From: Anaerolineae bacterium
Lineage (GTDB): Bacteria > Chloroflexota > Anaerolineae > UBA4142 > SHND01
Assembly: GCA_020851635.1 (NCBI GenBank)
Contig: JADZCJ010000002.1
Coordinates: 1-64,000, forward strand
Direction of reading: 5' to 3'
DNA length: 64,000 nucleotides
The notes beneath the pieces were generated by a model. The model saw only the letters and a program-made list of their open reading frames with translations. It was not told the DNA's origin and did no database searches. The stretch's first letter is position 1; the number at the start of each line of letters is the position of its first letter. Made by a program: the position numbers and the translations under genes. Positions 42,851 through 50,632 of the stretch are shown in pieces.

Positions 42851-42949
42851 CTAGTAGTGCAACAACATGAGATGGAGTAGTCAAAGATCGAGTTTTATAA
42901 CTCGCACACCAGCACCTGACTAGGCATCTTCATCATGTTGTGGCACTAG
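42851..42949. repeat. 99-bp imperfect palindromic element with CTAG ends (MITE-like)
   Basis: Starts and ends with CTAG. The arms TAGTGCAACAACATGAGATG and CATCTTCATCATGTTGTGGCACTA (right side) pair imperfectly over about 30 bases, and CGAGTT/AACTCG forms a central stem. The right CTAG contains the TAG stop of the MoaD-like gene. Ends consistent with a TA target duplication. Confidence 0.6.
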
Positions 42950-43227
42950 CCGCCCGCCAGCGCGGGCAGCAAGACCACGGTATCGCCATCCTTGACATTC
43001 GTTTCCAGCCCGTTCAAAAAGCGAATGTCCTCGTTGTTGAGAAAGATATTGATATGCGATTTGACCTGACCCTGGCCGTCAAACAGACGCTCGCCGATGG
43101 TGGGGTATTGTGCCGTCAGCGTATCGAGCGTGCCGCGCACGTTCGCTGCGCCGCCGTTCACCTCTACGGTCGAGAGACCGTTTGTATGCCGCCGCAGCGG
43201 CGTGGGAATTTTGATTTTCGTAGTCAT
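42946..43227 (-). CDS. MoaD/ThiS-type sulfur-carrier protein
   Basis: 93 residues with the ubiquitin-like beta-grasp pattern (TTKIKIPTPLRRHTNG at the start; FLNNEDIRFLNGLETNVKDGDTVVLLPALAGG at the end) and the C-terminal Gly-Gly that becomes a thiocarboxylate after adenylation. ATG 43227 is chosen; the longer frame lacks similarity. The gene follows a threonine-synthase-like enzyme after 62 bases on the same strand, behind a SAM riboswitch. This favours a role in amino-acid sulfur transfer over molybdopterin synthesis; no moaE or moeB is in view. Confidence 0.88.
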   Translation of the reverse strand: MTTKIKIPTPLRRHTNGLSTVEVNGGAANVRGTLDTLTAQYPTIGERLFDGQGQVKSHINIFLNNEDIRFLNGLETNVKDGDTVVLLPALAGG

Positions 43228-43289
43228 AGTTCCAAGAGATTTGGGACTTGTTGACGCAAGTCTCTGATCTCGAATCTCCAATCTGTTGA

Positions 43290-44531
43290 TTACGCCACCA
43301 CAAACACGCGCGGCTCGAATTGTTCTTGAAAGGATTCAAGGTTGGGTGCGGTATCAATCCGCGTGTGCGCGACATTCTCGATCACTTCGCGCGTTTTCAA
43401 TCCGTTGCCCGTGAGATACGCCACAACGGTTTCATCGGGGTCAATCGCGCGGGCGTCCGCCAATTTTTTCAGCACCGAAACGGTCACCCCTGACGCGGTT
43501 TCGCCAAAGATGCCCTCGGTGCGGGCGAGCAGCGCCATACCCTGCGCGATTGCGTTTTCGGGAATCGAAAAGATTCCGCCGCCGGATTTGCGCGCCGCGT
43601 CAATCGCATAGCGCCCATCCGCGGGGTTCCCGATGGCGAGAGACTTGGCGAGGGAGCGCGGCTTGACGGGCACGATCTCGCGCGTACTTTTTCCGAACGC
43701 CGTCGCGACGGGGGCGCAGCCCGCCGCCTGCGCGCCGATCATTTTCGGCAAGGGTCCACTGATGAGGTTTGCCTCGTACAATTCTTCAAACCCGCGATTG
43801 ATCTTGGTATACAGCGCGCCGGAAGCGACCGGCGCAATCACACAGTCCGGCGCGCGCCACCCCAGCTGTTCCGCCACTTCGTACGCGAGCGTCTTGGAGC
43901 CCTCGGCGTAATACGGGCGCAGATTGATATTGACAAAACCCCAGCCATACGTTTCCGCCGCCTCTGTCGCGAGACGATTCGCCTGGTCGTAATCTCCGTC
44001 CACTGCCACGACTGTCGCGCCATAAATCGCCGCGCTTTGGATCTTTGCCGGTTCCAGATCGGCGGGGATAAACACATACGAAGGCAAGCCCGCGCGCGCC
44101 GCATGTGCCGCGACCGACCCTGCCAGGTTGCCCGTGCTCGCGCAAGCTAACGCGGGCAGATTAAATTCCAATGCTTTGGCAGCCGCCACCGAGACGACAC
44201 GGTCCTTGAACGAAAACGTGGGGTTCACCGTATCATTTTTCAGATACAGATTTCGCAGCCCCAGTTCGCGCCCCAGATTGTGCGCGCGGATCAGCGGGGT
44301 CCAGCCATCACTCAGGTCCACGCGCGGCGTGTATTCGCTCGGCAAAAAATCGTGATAGCGCCACAATGTGCGCGGACCTTGCGCTATACTCGCGCGTGTC
44401 ACGTGCGCGTTGCGCGCGGTCTCGTCATAATGCGCTTCCAACGGACCAAAGCACTCGTCACACACAAAAAGCGCGTCAACGGGATATAGAGTCCCACATT
44501 CCCGGCAACGTAAACCACGCAAGAACGACAT
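43290..44531 (-). CDS. thrC: Threonine synthase-like PLP enzyme with N-terminal zinc ribbon
   Basis: 413 residues. Residues 8-32 contain CRECGTLYPVDALFVCDEC, a zinc ribbon found in archaeal-type threonine synthases. The fold-II PLP core has NPTFSFKDRVVSVAAA (Schiff-base Lys), CASTGNLAGSVAAHAARAG and the phosphate cup VIAPVASGALYTKI. Threonine synthase acts on O-phosphohomoserine. ATG 44531 is preceded by AAGGAG. A SAM-I riboswitch upstream and a MoaD-like carrier downstream suggest it may instead, or also, make homocysteine from O-phosphohomoserine; the symbol is provisional. Confidence 0.85.
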   Translation of the reverse strand: MSFLRGLRCRECGTLYPVDALFVCDECFGPLEAHYDETARNAHVTRASIAQGPRTLWRYHDFLPSEYTPRVDLSDGWTPLIRAHNLGRELGLRNLYLKNDTVNPTFSFKDRVVSVAAAKALEFNLPALACASTGNLAGSVAAHAARAGLPSYVFIPADLEPAKIQSAAIYGATVVAVDGDYDQANRLATEAAETYGWGFVNINLRPYYAEGSKTLAYEVAEQLGWRAPDCVIAPVASGALYTKINRGFEELYEANLISGPLPKMIGAQAAGCAPVATAFGKSTREIVPVKPRSLAKSLAIGNPADGRYAIDAARKSGGGIFSIPENAIAQGMALLARTEGIFGETASGVTVSVLKKLADARAIDPDETVVAYLTGNGLKTREVIENVAHTRIDTAPNLESFQEQFEPRVFVVA

Positions 44532-44591
44532 AACTCTTTCTACTCCTTGTGCGTCCGCTGCTTTTTCGAAATTTTGGTCCGTGCTTGAACC

Positions 44592-44840
44592 AAAAAAAAC
44601 CACCTCTCCAATAGAGACATTGAAGAGGTGGGTATCTTAGCGACTATTCGTTTGCAATCTTGCGCCTCCGGCGCAAAATACTGCAAGCAAACTCTACTAC
44701 GCTTGTTTCATCTCGCGGAACGTCTCACAATCGAGCTCCCGTTCCACCGGAGTTGGCACCGAGACTCAAAGCAGCGTTGCTTTGACTGGTTGCCGGGCTT
44801 CCAAGGGCCGTTATCCCTCCACCTCTCTGGATGAAAAAGC
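44592..44840 (-). promoter_or_regulatory. SAM-I (S-box) riboswitch with terminator
   Basis: Read on the minus strand: CATCCAGAGAGGTGGAGGGA, then GGCCCTTGGAAGCCCGGCAACC-type core (44800-44780 region), a P3 stem TCAAAGCA/TGCTTTGA, GGTGCCAACTCCGG and the closing GATGAAA that pairs with TTTCATC (P1, about 44702-44713 with 44829-44838). These are the conserved S-box elements. Downstream, an accessory hairpin (44652-44691) is followed by CCACCTCT/AGAGGTGG with eight T residues (44631-44592), an intrinsic terminator. The arm CCACCTCT could also pair with AGAGGTGG of the aptamer. Binding SAM should stop transcription. Confidence 0.92.
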
Positions 44841-44891
44841 GCGGACAAATTCGTATTTGGTTGATTTCGTGCAGTCGCCTGCACTCGAAAA

Positions 44892-44920
44892 CTTATAGCA
44901 GAAAAAAACGCGCGTGTCAA
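44892..44920 (-). promoter_or_regulatory. Promoter of the SAM riboswitch transcript
   Basis: Minus strand TTGACA (44920-44915), 17-base spacer, TATAAG (44897-44892). The -35 box lies in the loop of the preceding gene's terminator and includes its stop codon. Confidence 0.8.
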
Positions 44921-44930
44921 GCGCGTTTTT
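44904..44930 (-). terminator. Terminator of the oxidoreductase gene, overlapping its stop codon
   Basis: Minus strand AAAAACGCGC pairs with GCGCGTTTTT around a 7-base loop, followed by more T residues. Confidence 0.8.
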
Positions 44931-45798
44931 CCCAGTCCTCCGCCACTACTCGCCACAGCGCCGAATGGTCATCGTTCCCGAACCCGCGCGCAATCAGTTC
45001 GTTGTACATTTTGGCGACTTGGGCGGTCACCGGCAGGTTTGCGCCATTCGCTTGCGCCATCTCTAATGAAATATTCAAATCTTTCAGATGCATCCACGCA
45101 TTTGCGCCGGGCGTGAAATTGCGGTCCACCATCCGCTTGCCGTGCAGATCCAAAACACGACTGGTCGCAAACCCGCCCATCATCACCTCGCGCGCTTTAG
45201 CGGGGTCTACGCCCGATTTCTCGACGAATGCGAGCGCTTCGGCAACTGCCTCGATAGTCAGTCCGACAATGATTTGATTTGCCGCCTTGACAACCTGTCC
45301 TGCCCCGGCGCCGCCGACAAGCATGATATTTTTGCCCATGCATTGAAAGAGAGGGAGCGCGCGCTCGAACGCTGCCGCATCCCCGCCAACCATAATCGAG
45401 AGCGTTGCCTGTTGTGCGCCAACCTGCCCGCCCGAAACAGGCGCATCCAACACGGACACTCCCTGTCTCGCACCGCGAGCGGCGAGGTCGCGCGCCAGCT
45501 GCGGTTGACTGGTGCTCATATCAATGATCAGCGCACCGACGCGCGCATCCGCCAACACTCCGTCTGTGCCGCCAATGACGCGCGCCACCGTGTCGGGGTC
45601 GGGAAGCATGGTAATGACAACGTCACATTGTTCCGCGACCTCGCGCGGCGAATGGGCAGCTCGCGCGCCCTGCGCCGCCAAAGCGTCCACTGCCTCGCGA
45701 CTGCGATTATGGACCACAAGCGGGTACCCGGTCCGCAATAGATTCTCTGCCATCGGTCTGCCCATCAGACCGAGACCGATAAAACCGATCGTTTCCAT
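44917..45798 (-). CDS. 3-hydroxyacid dehydrogenase (tartronate semialdehyde reductase/3-HIBDH family)
   Basis: 293 residues. Rossmann GFIGLGLMGRPMAENLLRTGY at the N-terminus, substrate-site DAPVSGGQVGA, and GAGAGQVVKAANQIIVG with the catalytic Lys. The beta-hydroxyacid dehydrogenase family reduces or oxidises C3-C4 hydroxyacids with NAD(P). Of its members, 2-hydroxy-3-oxopropionate reductase fits the sequence best, but substrate choice is uncertain. The gene is monocistronic and its stop codon sits in its own terminator loop. Confidence 0.93.
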   Translation of the reverse strand: METIGFIGLGLMGRPMAENLLRTGYPLVVHNRSREAVDALAAQGARAAHSPREVAEQCDVVITMLPDPDTVARVIGGTDGVLADARVGALIIDMSTSQPQLARDLAARGARQGVSVLDAPVSGGQVGAQQATLSIMVGGDAAAFERALPLFQCMGKNIMLVGGAGAGQVVKAANQIIVGLTIEAVAEALAFVEKSGVDPAKAREVMMGGFATSRVLDLHGKRMVDRNFTPGANAWMHLKDLNISLEMAQANGANLPVTAQVAKMYNELIARGFGNDDHSALWRVVAEDWEKRA

Positions 45799-45819
45799 AG
45801 GTGGGATTATAAATGCCTC

Positions 45820-45847
45820 TTGACCATCCTCCCAAAAAGTTTAGAAT
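45820..45847 (+). promoter_or_regulatory. Candidate promoter of the repeat lipoprotein
   Basis: TTGACC (45820-45825), 16-base spacer, TAGAAT (45842-45847). The leader to the start codon is about 150 bases. Confidence 0.5.
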
Positions 45848-46002
45848 TCAGTCCTCGATCGCGAATGTAATTTCGGATGTAAAATCAGCCCGCAGCTGTT
45901 TGGAGCAACGCCGCCTCCGCCCGAAAATGCGCTCGCAGAGTAAAAACAAGATACGCAAACGGAACCGGGCTCGTATCTCTTGATCAGTGGAAAGGAAACA
46001 AA

Positions 46003-48549
46003 ATGAAAACCAAAATCGCAATCGTGTGCGCCTCGCTTTTCTTGACGCTCCTGACAGTTGCCTGCGGGAGAGCTGCGTCCGCGCGCACCTCGGTCCAATC
46101 CACCGCCGCCCACGCGCCAAACCGCGCTTCCGTCAACACTCTGACGCTTGCCACCCTGCCGCCGCTCGCGGCGGATATCAACGCCGAGCGCAACACACTG
46201 GCGCAGGCAACGACCATGCCGCTTGCCACAGAAACCCCGACAACCGAGCCAAAAGAGCCAGTCAGCACGCCCATCGCAAGTCCCACCTCGGATGTGCCGC
46301 AAACCTATATCGCGTTTGACGCGAATTTTCTTGCGCGACCCTGTCCCCTCTTTACAGGCGATGACGAAATACGCGCCTATGCTTGCGATTTTGGCGAGTA
46401 TTATATGCTGCACAAGCAGGCGACAACGCGCTATTCGTATTTTGATAAACAGTTTGTCGACGGTGTCATCGAGGCAACCGGTTATTTCAACAAGGGCAGC
46501 GGCAAATACGAATATGGGATCGTATTCCGCGCCAACACCGACGGCACCGCATACTATGTCTTTACCGTCACGAACGACGGTCGCTACAATGTCTCGCTCT
46601 ATCAGAATGAAAAATACACCGACCTGATTCCCTACACCAGCTCTTCCATCGTCACCATAGGCGACGACGAATGGAATACGTTCAAGGTCGTCATGCGCGG
46701 GAACCGCTTTGATTTTTATCTGAACGACCAATTCCTGGACACGGTGCGAGATGATGCGCTCAAGAGCGGCGTCGTCGGTCTCTTTTTCTACAACGACACG
46801 CCCGATACCGAGGTGGCGTTCGACCAACTCACCATTTCGACTTTCGAGCCGCCTGTCAGCGAGACCCCCTCACCGGACCAGACCAGCACCGCGCCCAACG
46901 CAAGCCCTACCCCGGGCGAGCCGGAAACCTTTGTCGCGTTCGACGCCGATTTCTTGAGCGATCCTTGTCCCCTCTTTGAGGGTGACAACGATGTGCGCGA
47001 ATATGGCTGTGACTTGGGCGAATACTATATGCTCCACAAACAGGCGACGACGCGCTATGCGTTTAACGACGCATCGTTTGTTGACGGAATCGTGCAAGCC
47101 GCCGGCTATTTCAACAAGGGCAGCGGCAAATACGAATATGGGATCGTATTTCGCGCCAGCACCGACGGCACTGCGTACTATGTCTTTACCGTCACAGACG
47201 ACGGCAAATACAACGCCGCAATATATCAGAATGAAAAATACACCGACCTGATTCCCTATACCAGCTCTTCCATCGTCAATACGGGTGAGGGCGAACGAAA
47301 CACCTTCAAGGTGATCATGCGCGGGAACCGCTTTGATTTTTATCTGAACGACCAATTCCTGGACACGGTGCGGGATGATGCGCTCGAGAGCGGCGTCGTC
47401 GGTCTCTTTTTCTACAACGACACGCCCGATACCGAGGTGGCGTTCGACCAACTCACCATTTCGACTTTCGAGCCGCCTGTCAGCGAGACCCCCTCACCGG
47501 ACCAGACGAGCACCGCGCCCAACGCAAGCCCCACCCCGGACGTGCCGGAAACCTTTGTCGCGTTCGACGCTGATTTCATGGGCGAACCTTGTCCCCTCTT
47601 TGAGGGCGACAACGATGTGCGCGCGTATGGTTGTGATTTTGGCGAATACTATATGCTCCACAAACAGGCGACAACACGGTATTCATATTACGATGTTGAC
47701 TATGCCGACGCCGTGATAGAGGCAAACGGTTATTTCCACGAAGGCAGCGGCAAATACGAATATGGGATCGTATTTCGCGCCAGCGCAGATGGCACCGCGT
47801 ACTATATCCTGGTCGTCACAGAGGACGGTCACTATAATGTCGCGCGCTATCAAGATAAAAAATATACCGACCTGATTCCTTACACCAGTTCTCCCATCGT
47901 CGCGACAGGCGTTGACAACGGAAATACCCTCAAAGTTGTCATGCGCGGCGACCGTTTTGATTTTTATCTGAACGACCAGTTTCTCGATACGGTCACAGAC
48001 GATGCGCTTGCAAGCGGGACAGCCGGGCTCTTTTTCTATAATGACACTGCCAATACCGAGGTGCGTTTCGACCAATTCACCATCTCGACCTTTTCACCGC
48101 CTCCGACCACCACCCCCGAACCCACCTCGCCCTCCGGGACTGCCACGCCGACCGCTCCGTCAGTCGCGCCAACCGCCGCCGTTCGTCCCGGAATCTATGT
48201 CACGGGTCTCCGTTTTGCGCCGGGGGCTCCAAAACGCGGTCAGCCGATGACGTTTTACGCAACGTTTCTCAACACGACCGGCAGAGACCAGAACTATAAA
48301 TGGCTGGTCGAGATTTGGGAGACAAACACCAACAAAAAGAATCCATACGGTCAAGCGGACCATCTCGAACAGCTGATTCCGACGGGCGCCAACGAACGCG
48401 CCACAGGCGACAGTTTCAAAGTAGCGGGAGGCGGTCCCTGTATCTCTTTTCGGGCGCATGTCGTCTTTGTGGATGACCAGGGGCGCCGCGTTCCATTTCT
48501 GCGGACCAACGGCGTCGAGCTTTGGGTCCCCTTTCAAGTGTGCCCCTGA
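46003..48549 (+). CDS. Lipoprotein with three tandem 208-residue repeats and C-terminal domain
   Basis: 848 residues. The lipoprotein signal IVCASLFLTLLTVAC ends at a lipobox Cys. Repeats start near residues 101, 308 and 516, each with CPLFxGDxxxR-Y-CD, a concanavalin/LamG-like core (GSGKYEYGIVFRA, RFDFYLNDQFLDTV, VGLFFYNDT) and a TSTAPNASPTP-type linker. This beta-sandwich fold, related to DUF1080/3-keto-disaccharide hydrolases, commonly binds sugars. The C-terminal 120 residues (GIYVTGLRFAPGAPKRGQPM onward) are an Ig-like domain. Repeats 1 and 2 are nearly identical in DNA over about 220 bp (46697-46917 and 47321-47541). Confidence 0.88.
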   Translation: MKTKIAIVCASLFLTLLTVACGRAASARTSVQSTAAHAPNRASVNTLTLATLPPLAADINAERNTLAQATTMPLATETPTTEPKEPVSTPIASPTSDVPQTYIAFDANFLARPCPLFTGDDEIRAYACDFGEYYMLHKQATTRYSYFDKQFVDGVIEATGYFNKGSGKYEYGIVFRANTDGTAYYVFTVTNDGRYNVSLYQNEKYTDLIPYTSSSIVTIGDDEWNTFKVVMRGNRFDFYLNDQFLDTVRDDALKSGVVGLFFYNDTPDTEVAFDQLTISTFEPPVSETPSPDQTSTAPNASPTPGEPETFVAFDADFLSDPCPLFEGDNDVREYGCDLGEYYMLHKQATTRYAFNDASFVDGIVQAAGYFNKGSGKYEYGIVFRASTDGTAYYVFTVTDDGKYNAAIYQNEKYTDLIPYTSSSIVNTGEGERNTFKVIMRGNRFDFYLNDQFLDTVRDDALESGVVGLFFYNDTPDTEVAFDQLTISTFEPPVSETPSPDQTSTAPNASPTPDVPETFVAFDADFMGEPCPLFEGDNDVRAYGCDFGEYYMLHKQATTRYSYYDVDYADAVIEANGYFHEGSGKYEYGIVFRASADGTAYYILVVTEDGHYNVARYQDKKYTDLIPYTSSPIVATGVDNGNTLKVVMRGDRFDFYLNDQFLDTVTDDALASGTAGLFFYNDTANTEVRFDQFTISTFSPPPTTTPEPTSPSGTATPTAPSVAPTAAVRPGIYVTGLRFAPGAPKRGQPMTFYATFLNTTGRDQNYKWLVEIWETNTNKKNPYGQADHLEQLIPTGANERATGDSFKVAGGGPCISFRAHVVFVDDQGRRVPFLRTNGVELWVPFQVCP

Positions 48550-48581
48550 CCATATAAAAATCGAGCACGAATCAGATACCC

Positions 48582-48644
48582 ATGAGCAAAAAACAACGTA
48601 AACGGAACAAGCGCCAGGAAGAACAGAGAGGAATCGCCCTATGA
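48582..48644 (+). CDS. Very short basic ORF coupled to the cyclase gene
   Basis: A 20-codon frame, MSKKQRKRNKRQEEQRGIAL, starts at ATG 48582 and ends at TGA 48642-48644, overlapping the ATG of the cyclase gene. It contains GAGAGG close to that start, so it may simply place ribosomes at the next gene. It has 11 basic residues among its first 17. Existence as a peptide is unproven. Confidence 0.35.
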   Translation: MSKKQRKRNKRQEEQRGIAL

Positions 48645-50590
48645 AATGTTGGAATTGCGGTTTCGAAAATCCGCAAGGCGCAAAATTTTGTTCCAACTGC
48701 GGACAGGCACAGCAGCGCGCTTGCCCCAGCTGCGGCACGGTCAACCCTGCGAGCGCAAAATTTTGCTTTAACTGCGGCACAAACCTTCAACCGCAAGCGG
48801 CGGGCGCTCCGACTGGCGCGCCCCCGTCAGCGCGCACCCCATCCACGACCGGTGGAGCGCGTGAATCACTGGTCGAAAAATACATGACCAAAGAGGTTGC
48901 CGCCAAACTGGACGCCGCGCGCGATGTGCGCGCGGTCGAAGGCGAGCGCCGCATCGTCACCATTCTCTTTTGCGACGTCAAAGGGTCTACCGCGATGGCG
49001 GAACAACTGGACCCCGAAGAATGGGCAGAGATCATGAACAATGCGTTCGAGTATCTCATCAAGCCGGTCCACGATTATGAAGGCACGGTCGCGCGTCTCA
49101 TGGGGGACGCCATTCTTGCGTTCTTTGGCGCGCCGCTCGCGCACGAGGATGACCCGCAGCGCGCGATTCTGGCAGGATTGGAAATTATTGAAAACATCGA
49201 GCAGTACCGCGGCAAGATTCAGCAGCAGTACGGCATGGATTTTTCCGTGCGCGTCGGTTTGAATACAGGGCTCGTCGTCGTCGGCAATATCGGCAGTGAC
49301 TATAAATTCGAGTATACCGCCATGGGCGATGCCATTAACCTGGCGGCGCGCATGCAGAGCGCCGCCGAACCCAACTCGGTCTTTATCACCGAAAACACCT
49401 ATCGCCTTGTCCCTGCCCTCTTTGATTTCGAGGACAAGGGCTTGATGGAGGTCAAAGGCAAGACAGAGTCGGTCCACGTCTATCGCGTGCTGGATGCGCG
49501 CAAGGGCGCTATCAAAACGCGCGGCATCGCGGGGCTTGCCTCGCCGATGGTTGGTCGCCGCCGCGAGTCCGTCACGCTTCAGCAAATTGCCGACGACGTG
49601 AAAATGGGACACGGATCGAGCGTTGCCATTATCGGTGAAGCGGGTCTGGGCAAATCGCGGCTGATTGCCGAGTGGCGCAAAGCTGTTTTGTTGGAGGCGG
49701 GCGAGCAGCCCCTGCAATGGGTCGAGGGGCGCTGTCTCTCTTATGGCTCATCTATGGCGCACCATCTCAGCGCGGACGTCTTGCGCGCGCTGATTGGCGC
49801 GCCGGCGGGCGCGACCGAAGAAGAAACACACGCCATCCTCAAGACCGCGCTCGCAAACCTCTTTGCCGACGACCTCAAAGAAGTGTATCCATTTCTCGGG
49901 CACTTACTTGGCGTGAAACTGGAAGAGGATATGGCGGCACGCGTCAAATATTTGGACGGTCCCGCCCTCCAAGCCAAATACGTTGGCGCATACAAACGCT
50001 ATATCAAAGCGCGCGCCTCCATCTCGCCCTTGATCATTATTTGCGAAGACATTCACTGGGCGGACCCCTCATCGGTCGAGTTGTTATCGCAGGTCAACCC
50101 CATCGTCGCCGAAGCGCCCGTCGTCTTTGCGTTCGTCTCGCGTCCTGATAAAGATGCGCCGGGCTGGAAGCTCGTCACACAGGCGCGCGAAATCGCCGGC
50201 GCGGGCATGACCGAGCTGCATCTCGCGCCCCTCTCCGACAAGGACAGCCGGGAGCTGGTGAGCAACCTGCTTGAAATCGCATCGCTGCCCGCAAACGTGC
50301 GCGATCTGATCCTCGCCAAAGCCGAAGGCAATCCGTTTTTTGTCGAAGAAGTCATCCGCATGTTGATTGACCGCGGCAATCTGGTGCGCTCGGACGGCAG
50401 CTGGATCGTTGCCAAACCCATCAACACGATTGATATTCCCGATACGCTGCAGGGCGTGCTGATTGCGCGGATTGACCGTCTGCCGGAGGACGCCAAACGC
50501 GTCCTGCAAATCGCATCGGTCATTGGCAGAAAATTCCAGGTCAAGGTGTTGGAACAGGTGCTCGCCGCAGACCAGGAACGGAACGCGTAA
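48641..50590 (+). CDS. Class III adenylate/guanylate cyclase fused to a STAND ATPase, with double zinc ribbon
   Basis: 649 residues. Two zinc ribbons (C3/C6/C17/C20 and C28/C31/C42/C45). The cyclase domain (about 100-275) has metal Asp D112 in FCDVKGST, the second in LMGDAILAFFG, and transition-state Asn/Arg in AMGDAINLAARM. The STAND/AAA module (about 295-640) has Walker A GEAGLGKSRL (about 333) and Walker B LIIICEDIHWADPSS (about 466). Members of this family usually continue into TPRs in one chain. Here TAA stops the frame at 50588, and the TPR part follows in the same frame. Substrate base (ATP or GTP) cannot be fixed. Confidence 0.93.
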   Translation: MKCWNCGFENPQGAKFCSNCGQAQQRACPSCGTVNPASAKFCFNCGTNLQPQAAGAPTGAPPSARTPSTTGGARESLVEKYMTKEVAAKLDAARDVRAVEGERRIVTILFCDVKGSTAMAEQLDPEEWAEIMNNAFEYLIKPVHDYEGTVARLMGDAILAFFGAPLAHEDDPQRAILAGLEIIENIEQYRGKIQQQYGMDFSVRVGLNTGLVVVGNIGSDYKFEYTAMGDAINLAARMQSAAEPNSVFITENTYRLVPALFDFEDKGLMEVKGKTESVHVYRVLDARKGAIKTRGIAGLASPMVGRRRESVTLQQIADDVKMGHGSSVAIIGEAGLGKSRLIAEWRKAVLLEAGEQPLQWVEGRCLSYGSSMAHHLSADVLRALIGAPAGATEEETHAILKTALANLFADDLKEVYPFLGHLLGVKLEEDMAARVKYLDGPALQAKYVGAYKRYIKARASISPLIIICEDIHWADPSSVELLSQVNPIVAEAPVVFAFVSRPDKDAPGWKLVTQAREIAGAGMTELHLAPLSDKDSRELVSNLLEIASLPANVRDLILAKAEGNPFFVEEVIRMLIDRGNLVRSDGSWIVAKPINTIDIPDTLQGVLIARIDRLPEDAKRVLQIASVIGRKFQVKVLEQVLAADQERNA

Positions 50591-50632
50591 CAACTGAAAT
50601 CTGCAAGCACACGCGATAGTGAGTTGATCCGA

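Noticed and set aside
42946-43227. Molybdopterin synthase small subunit MoaD
   Set aside because: No molybdopterin genes are adjacent, and the SAM riboswitch with a PLP enzyme points to amino-acid sulfur transfer.
44592-44840. T-box leader
   Set aside because: No specifier loop or T-box sequence is seen, whereas all conserved S-box elements are present.
45841-46827. Minus-strand frames that repeat over the lipoprotein gene
   Set aside because: They are shadows of the tandem repeats on the plus strand.
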